The position numbers and the translations under genes are program-made. This document shows positions 1 to 5,756 of a stretch of 5,768 bases of DNA, piece after piece; positions within the stretch are counted from its first letter, which is position 1, and each line of letters starts with the position of its first letter. Under the pieces are notes generated by a model that saw only the letters and a program-made list of their open reading frames with translations, did no database searches and was not told where the DNA came from. This stretch comes from Spirochaetales bacterium (lineage in GTDB: Bacteria > Spirochaetota > Spirochaetia > Sphaerochaetales > Sphaerochaetaceae): assembly GCA_022771185.1 (NCBI GenBank), contig JALFCJ010000169.1, positions 1 to 5,768 of the forward strand. Direction: 5' to 3'.

Positions 1-185
1 TGACTTCTAAGCTCTCTCTTAGCGGGAGGATAGATGTCGTTTCCCTCTTCTTCTGCAGATACTCCCGCACTTGTTATTTCAAATGAATCCTCTAGTCCTT
101 TTTCTTTTACAAGGCTCTTGAATATAAACTCAGCCATAGTGGATCTACAAATATTGCCATGGCACACGAATAGTATTTTAATCAC
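1..185 (-). CDS. Low-molecular-weight protein tyrosine phosphatase, N-terminal part (runs off the left edge)
   Basis: Reading leftward from a GTG at 185, the frame is open to the window edge and encodes about 61 residues. The N-terminus carries the phosphatase P-loop CHGNICRS at residues 8-15, which fits the LMW-PTP signature C-x4-C-R-[ST]: Cys8 is the expected nucleophile and Arg14 the phosphate-binding arginine. The following TMAEFIFKSL helix, the ITSAG strand and the IYPPAKREL segment are also standard for this family. Members are cytosolic enzymes of about 150 residues that remove phosphate from phosphotyrosine or phosphoarginine, so roughly the last 60% and the general-acid aspartate lie outside the window. 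The GTG start is chosen because GGAGG lies 8 bases upstream and because the family starts a few residues before the P-loop. The gene is divergent from the PRTase/codB pair and shows no link to it. Family assignment is firm; the substrate is unknown. Confidence 0.93.
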   Translation of the reverse strand, partial: MIKILFVCHGNICRSTMAEFIFKSLVKEKGLEDSFEITSAGVSAEEEGNDIYPPAKRELRS

Positions 186-193
186 TGTTTATT

Positions 194-198
194 CCTCC
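194..198 (-). promoter_or_regulatory. Ribosome binding site (GGAGG) that fixes the GTG start of the phosphatase gene
   Basis: On the minus strand GGAGG lies 8 bases before the GTG at 185-183. No ATG near this point gives a frame with the P-loop, so this site decides the start. No convincing promoter was found between here and 260. Confidence 0.8.
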
Positions 199-650
199 AG
201 AAATACCGTAAAAGACCTTAAACGGGTACGATTTGTAAACCTTTTAATCTTAATAGTTTAGGCTATCGTTACACAATTTCCAAGACAAAGTAAACCGATG
301 AAAACGTAGCAGGTGGTCGTAGTCAAAACGTAGTCAGAATCAACGAACCGACTACCGCGCTTTCACAGGGAACTACTGCCAGTTTACTACTATTTGCCAT
401 TCAAATTGTACAGGAAAATGTCATCGTTCAGTCTGGGTTCATCTTACATCGTTAATGTTGTTAGCACAGCATTTCTATAAAATTGGAAACAGCGAAAGGC
501 CATAAAATTATACCATTGTTTTTCTCCAGTCACTAAAAACTACTATGCATTATTGCGAAAAAATGGACTGTCTATATGTCTACTTAATTGACTACTTTCC
601 TATGACAAAATACTTATACTCCGCTTAATATCTGTTTTTAGGTACTTTAA
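199..650. other. AT-rich intergenic stretch, no recognisable gene
   Basis: No open frame on either strand here could be assigned to a family. The longest open stretch on the plus strand runs from 294 to a TAA at 453-455 (about 53 codons). It has no ATG and no ribosome binding site, and its translation includes INEPTTALSQGTTASLLLFA, which I do not recognise. It could be a gene remnant or chance. A short direct repeat, AAAACGTAG, occurs at 301-309 and 325-333. The leader and promoter of the minus-strand phosphatase gene must lie at the left end of this stretch. Confidence 0.5.
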
Positions 651-1071
651 GCGAATTATACCACATTCAGACAGTGGGAGAACAATCAGGGGATTATAAG
701 ATCTCCTAGAGAAAATGAGAGCTGTATTATTGTAGGAAGGTGTGCAGATTTTGCCTTTGAAGATATGGATAACGTTTTTAATATCTATATCTATGATCCA
801 TATGGTGTGCGTCTGATTCATTATGTGAACGATTTGGGAATGGAGAAAGACATAGCCAAGAAAATGATAATGGAAGTGGATAAGGCAGGAGATGCATACC
901 ATATGAACTACGCCGGATACAAAACCATAAAACCTCTTACATGATGATATTCTGATTGATTCTGCATTTTTGGTTATTAACGGAACAGCAGAATTACTGG
1001 TAGAGACTATAACGAAAAAATGGGAAAACGATCCAATCTCTATGAGATGCTATACCGATATCTGGAGGTAG
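651..1071 (+). pseudogene. Cytidylate kinase-like family protein, decayed remnant (5' end lost, frameshift)
   Basis: In the frame of position 654 the sequence reads through RENESCIIVGRCADFAFED (about 708-764), a close match to the ESCVIVGRCADY-type core of cytidylate kinase-like (P-loop NMP kinase fold) proteins. It continues with NVFNIYIYDPYGVRLIHYV, GMEKDIAKKMIMEVDKAGDAY and NYAGYKT, which follow the family order: core strand, LID helix, then the DK..R..YY..Y segment. At about 925-940 the frame breaks. The reading resumes one base on from CAT at 940 as HDDILIDSAFLVINGTAELL and ends at TAG 1069-1071, the normal family C-terminus. The N-terminal P-loop (family pattern I.GR..GSGG) is absent, there is no start codon or ribosome binding site, and the arginine usual after DK is replaced (DKAGDAY). 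Intact members are about 200 residues; the reaction would be NMP phosphorylation. I am confident of the family and of the loss of function. Confidence 0.82.
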
Positions 1072-1267
1072 TCCATTTATAAGTAAACGTATCTGATGGA
1101 ATATAAGTTCCCTTTGTTCTTTCAGTTTACTATCTCTTTGCCCCATTAGACCTCTCCTAATGTGGATAATATGGAAATAGTCATAATCCACCTTGAGTGA
1201 ACAAATTCTATGCTACAGACACAAGGCAATAGACATAGCAAAGCATCTTCTTTAAACTTGTAAGGGC
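1072..1267. other. Leader/intergenic region upstream of the PRTase-codB pair
   Basis: No gene could be supported here. A short inverted repeat, CATTAG (1144-1149) with CTAATG (1157-1162), extends by CC/GG across one mismatch. It lacks a T-run, so it is not a terminator, but could be an operator-like site or a leader hairpin. The promoter of the downstream pair should lie here; TTGAGT at about 1192 is followed by TACAGA with a short 15-base spacer, which is too weak to call. No purine, preQ1 or TPP riboswitch consensus was recognised by eye. Confidence 0.35.
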
Positions 1268-1299
1268 TTCTCCTTGTTTGGATGATGCCACAAGGAGGA
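1268..1299 (+). promoter_or_regulatory. Hairpin that encloses the Shine-Dalgarno site of the PRTase-like gene
   Basis: TTCTCCTTGT (1268-1277) can pair with ACAAGGAGGA (1290-1299) over 10 base pairs with one G-U, leaving a 12-base loop. The right arm contains the whole Shine-Dalgarno sequence AAGGAGG (1292-1298), which sits 5 bases before the ATG at 1304. If formed in the mRNA this stem would hide the ribosome binding site. It could therefore act as a translational switch, a thermosensor-like element, or a target for a protein or small RNA. There is no T-run, so it is not an intrinsic terminator. The pairing is seen in the sequence; the regulatory role is inferred, and a chance anti-Shine-Dalgarno match is possible. 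Confidence 0.5.
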
Positions 1300-1303
1300 T
1301 AAA

Positions 1304-2398
1304 ATGGACTCATTCTGGAATAATGTCCAGCTTACACCACAGTTCAACGAGCAAGGTGTATCTTGCTATAGCCTCGATGGCAACTACAGGAACAAGTACT
1401 ACATAATCTCAGAGGCAGAGACCAGAAAACTGATGAACAAGCCTGAGGTCGTAGGCTACGAAGTCTACCGCTCACTGGTCCATTCCACCAGCCAGATGCT
1501 CTATTTTCTCAAGTGCAAGGGCCTGATTTCCAAGGCAAATATCCTCTCCATTCTCAGGGGTGCCCTAAACTATCCTCTAGAGGAAGCCTGCTGGAACGAA
1601 CACATCAGAGTCCATGATATATCCTTCCTCTCCTGTGAGAGAGTCTTTAACGGCAAGAATGTGACGGGTCTGGATGTAAAATACAAAAAGCTGGCTATGA
1701 TTAATGACTCCACTCTTATGATCGGAGATATCATCGCTTCAGGCGCCACCTTAGTGGAATGCCTACGCTTTGTCATCGATTGCTACAAGGCAAAGGAAAT
1801 GAAGCTGAGGAACATAGTATTCTTCACAATCGGTGCTAGAAAGGGAATCTCCATTCTCGAAGCCTTGACAGATGAGATCAGAGGCTATTGGCCGGAATTT
1901 GAAGGATTTATAACCATCTACTATGAAGGAATCTTCAACTGCTATGAGGAAGGGAACAAGGGTGTAAGCGGTATCAACGCCTCTGACATCGACTTCTACT
2001 GGAAGGGAGGCATAATCTCTCCTGAATTCAGAAGAGAAACCCTCTCCATGCGTGAAGCCCTCTTCGAGAAGTGCACCATCTACGATGGAGGTGCCAGACG
2101 ATATGAAATCAAGGAGCACATAGATGAAGTCCTAGAGTTCTGGAACCACATTCTTGAACATGCAGACACTATAGACATGAAAACGCTGACGGAGGAGAAA
2201 CTGGGCCACAGCCTAGACATTTCATACTCCGACTGGCTTGAAGACACTCACTATGAGAACCTGGACAAGGACCTTACCTGGTGGCTATATACCCAAGAGA
2301 AGGGCTTCATCATGAGTCTCGACGGAATTTCACTTAAGGAAATGGCAAAAAAACGCATCAGCGCTTTCACTACAACCCTGACAAAATACATAATCTGA
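1304..2398 (+). CDS. Phosphoribosyltransferase-like protein of unknown substrate, 364 aa, upstream of codB
   Basis: The N-terminal half looks like a type I PRTase fold. SILRGALNYPLEEA (residues 82-95) resembles the LRGG/LRAG pyrophosphate loop. TLMIGDIIASGATL (137-150) matches the PRPP-binding loop (hydrophobic strand, acidic pair, then TG-T), but the first acidic residue of the usual DD/ED pair is Gly141, leaving only Asp142, and the loop reads ASGAT. A following strand, RNIVFFTIGARKG (169-181), continues the alpha/beta core. Type I PRTases are usually 160-230 residues; here about 150 further residues follow, with ISPEFRRETL (238-247), CTIYDGGARRYEI (257-269) and a Trp/Tyr-rich tail (WLEDTHYENL, TWWLY). 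I do not recognise that region as a named domain. No signal peptide or membrane segment is seen, so it should be cytosolic. The ATG has a strong AAGGAGG 5 bases upstream, enclosed in a hairpin. codB begins 26 bases after the stop, suggesting an operon and a role in nucleobase salvage or PRPP sensing. Fold assignment is fairly sure; enzymatic activity and substrate are open. Confidence 0.8.
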   Translation: MDSFWNNVQLTPQFNEQGVSCYSLDGNYRNKYYIISEAETRKLMNKPEVVGYEVYRSLVHSTSQMLYFLKCKGLISKANILSILRGALNYPLEEACWNEHIRVHDISFLSCERVFNGKNVTGLDVKYKKLAMINDSTLMIGDIIASGATLVECLRFVIDCYKAKEMKLRNIVFFTIGARKGISILEALTDEIRGYWPEFEGFITIYYEGIFNCYEEGNKGVSGINASDIDFYWKGGIISPEFRRETLSMREALFEKCTIYDGGARRYEIKEHIDEVLEFWNHILEHADTIDMKTLTEEKLGHSLDISYSDWLEDTHYENLDKDLTWWLYTQEKGFIMSLDGISLKEMAKKRISAFTTTLTKYII

Positions 2399-2424
2399 CC
2401 CCGAAAATATAAAAGAATAAATCT

Positions 2425-3669
2425 ATGGCAAAAGAAACAACACAAGTAGTCGATATCGACTACGCAGAAAACGCCGTCCCAAGAACTGAAAGAAGAAGCT
2501 TTCTGACCATGTTTATGATCATGCTTGGCTTCACCTTCTTCTCGGCTTCCATGTGGGTAGGACAGCAGCTTGCTGACGGTCTCGACCTTCCTGGCTTTAT
2601 CGGCGCACTAATCGTAGGAGGTGCAATACTTGCCCTCTATACTGGTCTTTTGGGCTATGTCGGCGCTAAGACAGGACTCTCCCTCGATCTTCTTGCAAGA
2701 AAGGCTTTCGGAACAAAAGGTTCCTACCTTCCTTCTGCAATGATATCTTTCACCCAAATCGGTTGGTTCGGTGTCGGTATCGCAATGTTCGCAATTCCTG
2801 TAGCAAATGAACTTCTCGGAGGCAGCAAGGCTGCTGAATGGATACTTGTCATCGTAGCGGGAATCTGCATGACAGCCTCAGCCTACTTCGGTATCAAGTC
2901 CCTCACCGTCGTCAGCTACATCGCAGTTCCTTGTGTCGCAATCCTCGGTACAGTTGCCATGATTCTTGCTGTAAAGCGTGGTGATATGACACTGGTTCAG
3001 CAGTTTGCAAAGAGTTCCGGTTCCCTTACCGTCATCTCAGGTGCAGGCCTAGTAGTCGGTTCCTTCGTCTCTGGTGGAACTGCAACTCCTAACTTCTCTA
3101 GATTTGCCAAGGATGGAAAGGCTGGCGTCATCACAACGGTCATCGCCTTTTTCATCGGAAACTCCCTCATGTTTTTCATGGGCGGTATCTCTTCAATTTA
3201 CGTAGGAGGTAACGATATCTTCGAAGTAATGCTCAATCTAAACCTCTTCTATCTGGCAGTCTTGGTCCTTGGACTCAACATATGGACAACCAACGACAAC
3301 GCACTCTACTCTGCAGGTCTTGGTCTTGCCAACATCTTTGGCCAAAAGAAGAAGCCTATGGTCCTAATCTCAGGTATCTTCGGCACCCTTGCTTCTGTCT
3401 GGCTCTACTGGAACTTCTGCTCCTGGCTCAATATCCTAAACTGTACACTTCCTCCATGTGGAATCATACTTGTCCTCTCCTACTTCCTAAACAAGAAGGA
3501 CTATGAAAACACAGAGGTAAAGACAGTAGTCAACTGGTATGCAGTCATCGGTGTCGTCATAGGTGCAGTTGTTGCCAACATCCTCCATTGGGGCGTAGCA
3601 TCCCTAAACGGTATGGCAGTTGCCACAGTCTGTTACCTTATCGGTCACTTCACACAGAAGAAGGCTTGA
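2425..3669 (+). CDS. codB: Cytosine permease (CodB-type, NCS1 nucleobase:cation symporter family)
   Basis: This 414-residue protein is close to the length of E. coli CodB (419) and shares its landmark segments in order: GFTFFSASMWVG (35-46), LGYVGAKTG (76-84) with LLARKAFGTKGSYLPS (89-104), TQIGWFGVGIAMFAIPV (110-126), LVVGSFVSGGT (209-219), IGNSLMF (244-250), GLNIWTTNDNALYSAGLG (283-300) and WLNILNCTLPP (334-344). It is hydrophobic throughout, with about 12 predicted membrane helices and a charged cytoplasmic N-terminus, and ends in QKKA. The family imports cytosine, and in some members related bases, with a cation across the inner membrane. It follows the PRTase-like gene by 26 bases on the same strand, so co-transcription is likely. 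The usual partner, cytosine deaminase (codA), is not in the window. The start ATG has no good Shine-Dalgarno (the preceding bases are AAAAGAATAAATCT), which is odd beside the strong site of the upstream gene. No intrinsic terminator was seen after the stop. Family is very sure; exact substrate is inferred. Confidence 0.93.
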   Translation: MAKETTQVVDIDYAENAVPRTERRSFLTMFMIMLGFTFFSASMWVGQQLADGLDLPGFIGALIVGGAILALYTGLLGYVGAKTGLSLDLLARKAFGTKGSYLPSAMISFTQIGWFGVGIAMFAIPVANELLGGSKAAEWILVIVAGICMTASAYFGIKSLTVVSYIAVPCVAILGTVAMILAVKRGDMTLVQQFAKSSGSLTVISGAGLVVGSFVSGGTATPNFSRFAKDGKAGVITTVIAFFIGNSLMFFMGGISSIYVGGNDIFEVMLNLNLFYLAVLVLGLNIWTTNDNALYSAGLGLANIFGQKKKPMVLISGIFGTLASVWLYWNFCSWLNILNCTLPPCGIILVLSYFLNKKDYENTEVKTVVNWYAVIGVVIGAVVANILHWGVASLNGMAVATVCYLIGHFTQKKA

Positions 3670-3924
3670 TCTCCATAATATGTTTTTAGAGACCACAGGC
3701 TCTTCTTCAATGACTTTTGAAGTACACTCTTCATTCGGATGACGTGTCCACGCATTATCAGAAAAGATATCGATTCTGAGTAATGTTAATGGAGTTTCAA
3801 GGTTAATCACCTGATGATAAAATTCGGCCCTCACAAGATACGTACTGTTAGGAGGCGGGTGATGGTCTTTATCATGCACAAATTTAATAGGATAACAGCA
3901 ATAAAAAGACAAATACGAACATGA
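3604..3924 (-). pseudogene. Unrecognised protein-like fragment, antisense to the codB 3' end
   Basis: The minus strand is open from about 3924 down to a stop at 3604-3606. It has no ATG; the only candidate start is a TTG at 3912 with no ribosome binding site. The part outside codB (about 3670-3900) reads like real protein, with FVHDKDHHPPPNSTYLVRAE, INLETPLTLLRIDIF and TRHPNEECTSKVIEEE. I do not recognise the family. The last ~66 bases lie antisense to codB and are probably just the unterminated tail of the frame. The missing start and the overlap suggest a fragment whose 5' end was lost, with its 3' end cut where codB begins. It could also be chance. Confidence 0.3.
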
Positions 3925-3964
3925 TTAGAATCATAGGTATCCACAGTTAATCACTGTTAATCAC
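3802..3964. repeat. Three copies of GTTAATCAC
   Basis: GTTAATCAC occurs at 3802-3810, 3946-3954 and 3956-3964; the last two form a tandem pair with a 10-base period. It could be a binding site for a regulator or a remnant of drift in AT-rich DNA. No gene start lies next to the pair, so no function is assigned. Confidence 0.3.
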
Positions 3965-3968
3965 CAAT

Positions 3969-4314
3969 AATAAGAGAAATTATGCGGCTGTTTTACATGC
4001 TCTAAACAATTTAGGCAAAGACCTTCTTATAGCCAAAGACAATGAGATGGGGAGGCAGCTTCAGGTCAGAACCTAATAAATAAAAACGTGCACCAAAAAG
4101 AGATAAAAGTAATTCAATTTGAATGATGGCAATTCTTTATCTATGAACAATAGCAAATACTTTTTTCTCGATATAAACACAACAAGACCTGATAAATCAA
4201 ATAGGCACTTAGATACTTAGGAACAAATCAATAAAACATTAAAGATAATAGCCGACAATGATGAAAAGTTGAAATCCCTTTTGTCGGCATATAGAAAGAT
4301 TGTAAGGAAGAGTC
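3969..4314 (+). pseudogene. Degenerate reading frame with several stops, unknown family
   Basis: One plus-strand frame (codons starting at 3984, 4143 and so on) gives protein-like stretches separated by in-frame stops. They are YAAVLHALNNLGKDLLIAKD and EMGRQLQ (about 3981-4065), then SKYFFLDINTTRPDKSNRHL (from about 4152, preceded by an ATG at 4143), then after a TAG EQINKTLKIIADNDEKLKSL (from about 4221) and on through LSAYRKIVRKS (to about 4311). At least five stops interrupt the frame. The lysine/leucine pattern looks like helical protein. I cannot name the family, and part of it may be chance; it is offered as the best description of an otherwise geneless 400 bases. Confidence 0.3.
4251..4288 (-). 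terminator. Inverted repeat downstream of the Rpn gene, possible weak terminator
   Basis: GCCGACAA (4251-4258) and TTGTCGGC (4281-4288) form a perfect 8-bp inverted repeat with a 22-base loop. It lies about 45 bases past the Rpn stop. On the minus strand it is followed by a T-rich but not pure tract (TATTATCTTT). The long loop and interrupted T tract make this a weak candidate; it may instead be a protein site or coincidence. Confidence 0.3.
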
Positions 4315-4331
4315 ATTTCTCCCCATCTACG

Positions 4332-5174
4332 TTACGAAAAGTATTTATCTTCCCTCTTGATATACTCCTCTACACTGAGTCCAAGCCTACCTGCAGCAAC
4401 CTCTCTATTTAAGAGTCCATCTCTTCTGAGTTTAAAAATTGTTTCAGATATTCCTTCTTCCTTGCTGTCTTTTATCAAATCTTCAATTGCCTTGCACACA
4501 GCATTTCCTCCACCGTCTATATCTACGCTTGCTAGCTCCGCGACCAGCTTAGCCGTCACTTCGTCAAGTTTCTTGAATCTCTCCTCACTACTAATATAAC
4601 CGCAAAATGCATCTTTGTCCGACTTATATTTGATCACCTTCAAGACTAGGTCCAAATCGGTCTTGAGTCCGTCCATCTCCTCCTCTCCCATTCCATGGGG
4701 GTCTATCACCAGCATCCTGACATTCACCATCAGCGGTCCCAATAGTTCCAAGTCCTCCTTGGAGAAGTAGTCCTCCAATCTAGTGGGGCCCTTCCACTCT
4801 CCTTCACTCATATTCAACACCACTATGAATACTGGCTTTAATTCCTCCTTGAGGCTCAGCTTCCAGTCATAGATTAGAAGGGATGTTATGCCGGCCCTAA
4901 TGAGCATATGAGCGTCAAACTTGGACTGGTTCTCAAGCCCCATAAGGCAGAATGTACTGCTCTCATCATTTGACAGTGTTATCTTGTATAACTTGTCCAA
5001 AAGCTTCTCTATAGAAATCTTAGTGTCCATGAAGGACACAACAGGATCCTCTATAGTAAGATCAGTAAGCTCGGCATTTACACCCATTCTCTTCAATGCG
5101 AGCCTTACTATCTCCCTAGCTCTCTCTGGGTCTGAGAAGTAGAGCTTCGACGCCCTGTCTTTTCCTTTCTCCAT
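4332..5174 (-). CDS. Rpn-family PD-(D/E)XK nuclease / putative transposase
   Basis: This intact 280-residue protein has the layout of the Rpn (recombination-promoting nuclease, former 'transposase_31') family. The N-terminus KGKDRASKLYFSDPERAREI (3-22) matches the usual KD..F...F.D.E opening. The nuclease core has Asp60 in LLDKLYKI and, 21 residues on, Glu81 and Gln83 in MGLENQSKFD (78-87), which fits the family D...E-x-Q active site with its usual spacing. KPVFIVVLNMSEGEWKGPTR (113-132) matches the family's strand before the EW.GP motif, and TDLDLVLKVIKYKSDK (172-187) its later helix. A C-terminal helix-turn-helix-like tail, NREVAAGRLGLSVEEYIKRE (256-275), is typical. Family members cleave DNA and raise RecA-independent recombination. 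An AAGGAGG lies 4 bases before the ATG. It is a single gene with AT-rich flanks and decayed fragments on both sides, which fits a mobile or multicopy accessory gene. Family is sure; activity here is inferred. Confidence 0.92.
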   Translation of the reverse strand: MEKGKDRASKLYFSDPERAREIVRLALKRMGVNAELTDLTIEDPVVSFMDTKISIEKLLDKLYKITLSNDESSTFCLMGLENQSKFDAHMLIRAGITSLLIYDWKLSLKEELKPVFIVVLNMSEGEWKGPTRLEDYFSKEDLELLGPLMVNVRMLVIDPHGMGEEEMDGLKTDLDLVLKVIKYKSDKDAFCGYISSEERFKKLDEVTAKLVAELASVDIDGGGNAVCKAIEDLIKDSKEEGISETIFKLRRDGLLNREVAAGRLGLSVEEYIKREDKYFS

Positions 5175-5185
5175 TTTTCCTCCTT

Positions 5186-5298
5186 ATATTTATAACGCGA
5201 AAAAAAGGAAAAATGACGAAATGTAAAATAAAGGTTTTGATGTTTTATACTTTATAATTTGAAATAATATAAGGAATTAAATTTTTTTTGTTTTTACA
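5186..5298. promoter_or_regulatory. Very AT-rich upstream region of the Rpn gene
   Basis: This stretch is dominated by A/T runs and holds several -10-like TATAAA/TATAAT sequences on the minus strand (for example near 5246-5262). The Rpn promoter should be here, but no -35/-10 pair with good spacing stands out, so no single promoter is called. Confidence 0.35.
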
Positions 5299-5450
5299 CT
5301 AATAATTCCCAACCCACTCTGAAAAGTTCTCAATGGAAATCCCATCTATAAATACAACGGACTATTATTGTAGGACAGAACAACCGTGCCGTCTTTTTTC
5401 AAGATGAGCTTCTTGTAGTTTGCCTGGCTATCAATTTAAAATCTAAAGTC
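5299..5450 (-). pseudogene. C-terminal gene remnant with a stop and a frameshift, unknown family
   Basis: On the minus strand, from about 5450, the frame reads DFRF, a stop, then QANYKKLILKKDGTVVLSYN and NSPLY (5426 to about 5352). Here the frame ends at a TAG, but shifting frame over the TATTTATAG stretch continues it as IDGISIENFSEWVGNY with a final TAG at 5299-5301. The joined text is coherent, with beta-strand-like KKLILKKDGTVVLSY, and looks like the end of a real protein. No start or ribosome binding site is present. I do not recognise the family. Confidence 0.45.
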
Positions 5451-5590
5451 ACATATAGTCATCAGGCCCGACCAAATATCTTAATTATACAAAAGATTGC
5501 AAATCAATTATTTAAACAACACATTTCTCAAAATGGTATGATCTTTAAAAAGGCTCATCAGTAAACTGAGAATCACTTTTTTACTAAATG

Positions 5591-5623
5591 AAAAAAGTCG
5601 GCGTTCTTAAAAACAACCGACTT
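5591..5623 (-). terminator. Rho-independent terminator of the tRNA-Leu gene
   Basis: On the minus strand AAGTCGG (5623-5617) pairs with CCGACTT (5601-5595) over 7 bp, and the right arm runs into TTTTTT. It begins 7 bases after the tRNA 3' end. Stem, T-run and position all fit an intrinsic terminator for the tRNA transcript. Confidence 0.9.
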
Positions 5624-5629
5624 CCATAC

Positions 5630-5713
5630 TGCCCAGAACGAGACTCGAACTCACACACCGTTGCCGGAACTAGGACCTGAACCTAGCGCGTCTACCAATT
5701 CCGCCATCTGGGC
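5630..5713 (-). tRNA. tRNA-Leu (anticodon CAG)
   Basis: An 84-base class II tRNA. The acceptor stem GCCCAGA/TCTGGGC is perfect (7 bp), with A73 as discriminator as expected for leucine. The D-arm reads GGCGGAATTGGTAGACGC, typical of bacterial tRNA-Leu. The anticodon stem CTAGG/CCTAG holds loop TTCAGGT, giving anticodon CAG at 5679-5677, which reads CUG codons. The long variable arm has stem CCG/CGG with a GCAA loop. The T-loop is TTCGAGT, and its stem has two G-U pairs at the outer end. CCA is not encoded (GTA follows A73), so it must be added after transcription. It stands alone, with its own promoter and terminator. Confidence 0.97.
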
Positions 5714-5726
5714 AAATCTGAAAAAG

Positions 5727-5756
5727 ATGGTAACTTGTATAGAGATTATGTGTCAA
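5727..5756 (-). promoter_or_regulatory. Sigma70-type promoter of tRNA-Leu
   Basis: On the minus strand a perfect -35 TTGACA (5756-5751) is followed after 18 bases by a -10-like TACCAT (5732-5727, 4 of 6 matches to TATAAT). Transcription would start about 7 bases later, leaving a short leader before the tRNA 5' end at 5713. Confidence 0.7.

Noticed and set aside
34..261. Plus-strand open frame of 75 codons at the left edge
   Set aside because: It is antisense to the phosphatase gene, whose minus-strand reading has an intact LMW-PTP P-loop and ribosome binding site.
600..902. Minus-strand open frame of about 100 codons
   Set aside because: It is the antisense shadow of the cytidylate kinase-like pseudogene; its translation is not protein-like and the plus-strand reading has clear family motifs.
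994..1191. Minus-strand open frame starting MDYDYFHIIHIRRG, with an internal ATG preceded by AGGAGAGG
   Set aside because: It is 65 codons, matches no family I know, and overlaps the end of the better-supported cytidylate kinase-like remnant on the other strand. The AGGAGAGG match is probably chance.
3705..3722. Inverted repeat CTTCAA/TTGAAG after codB, considered as a terminator
   Set aside because: The 6-bp AT-rich stem has no T-run on the plus strand; not credible as an intrinsic terminator.
5630..5713. tRNA-Leu as an attachment site with a duplicated 3' end inside the window
   Set aside because: No second copy of the tRNA 3' end (such as GACTCGAAC or GCCCAGAACG) was seen elsewhere in the window, and no integrase gene is present.
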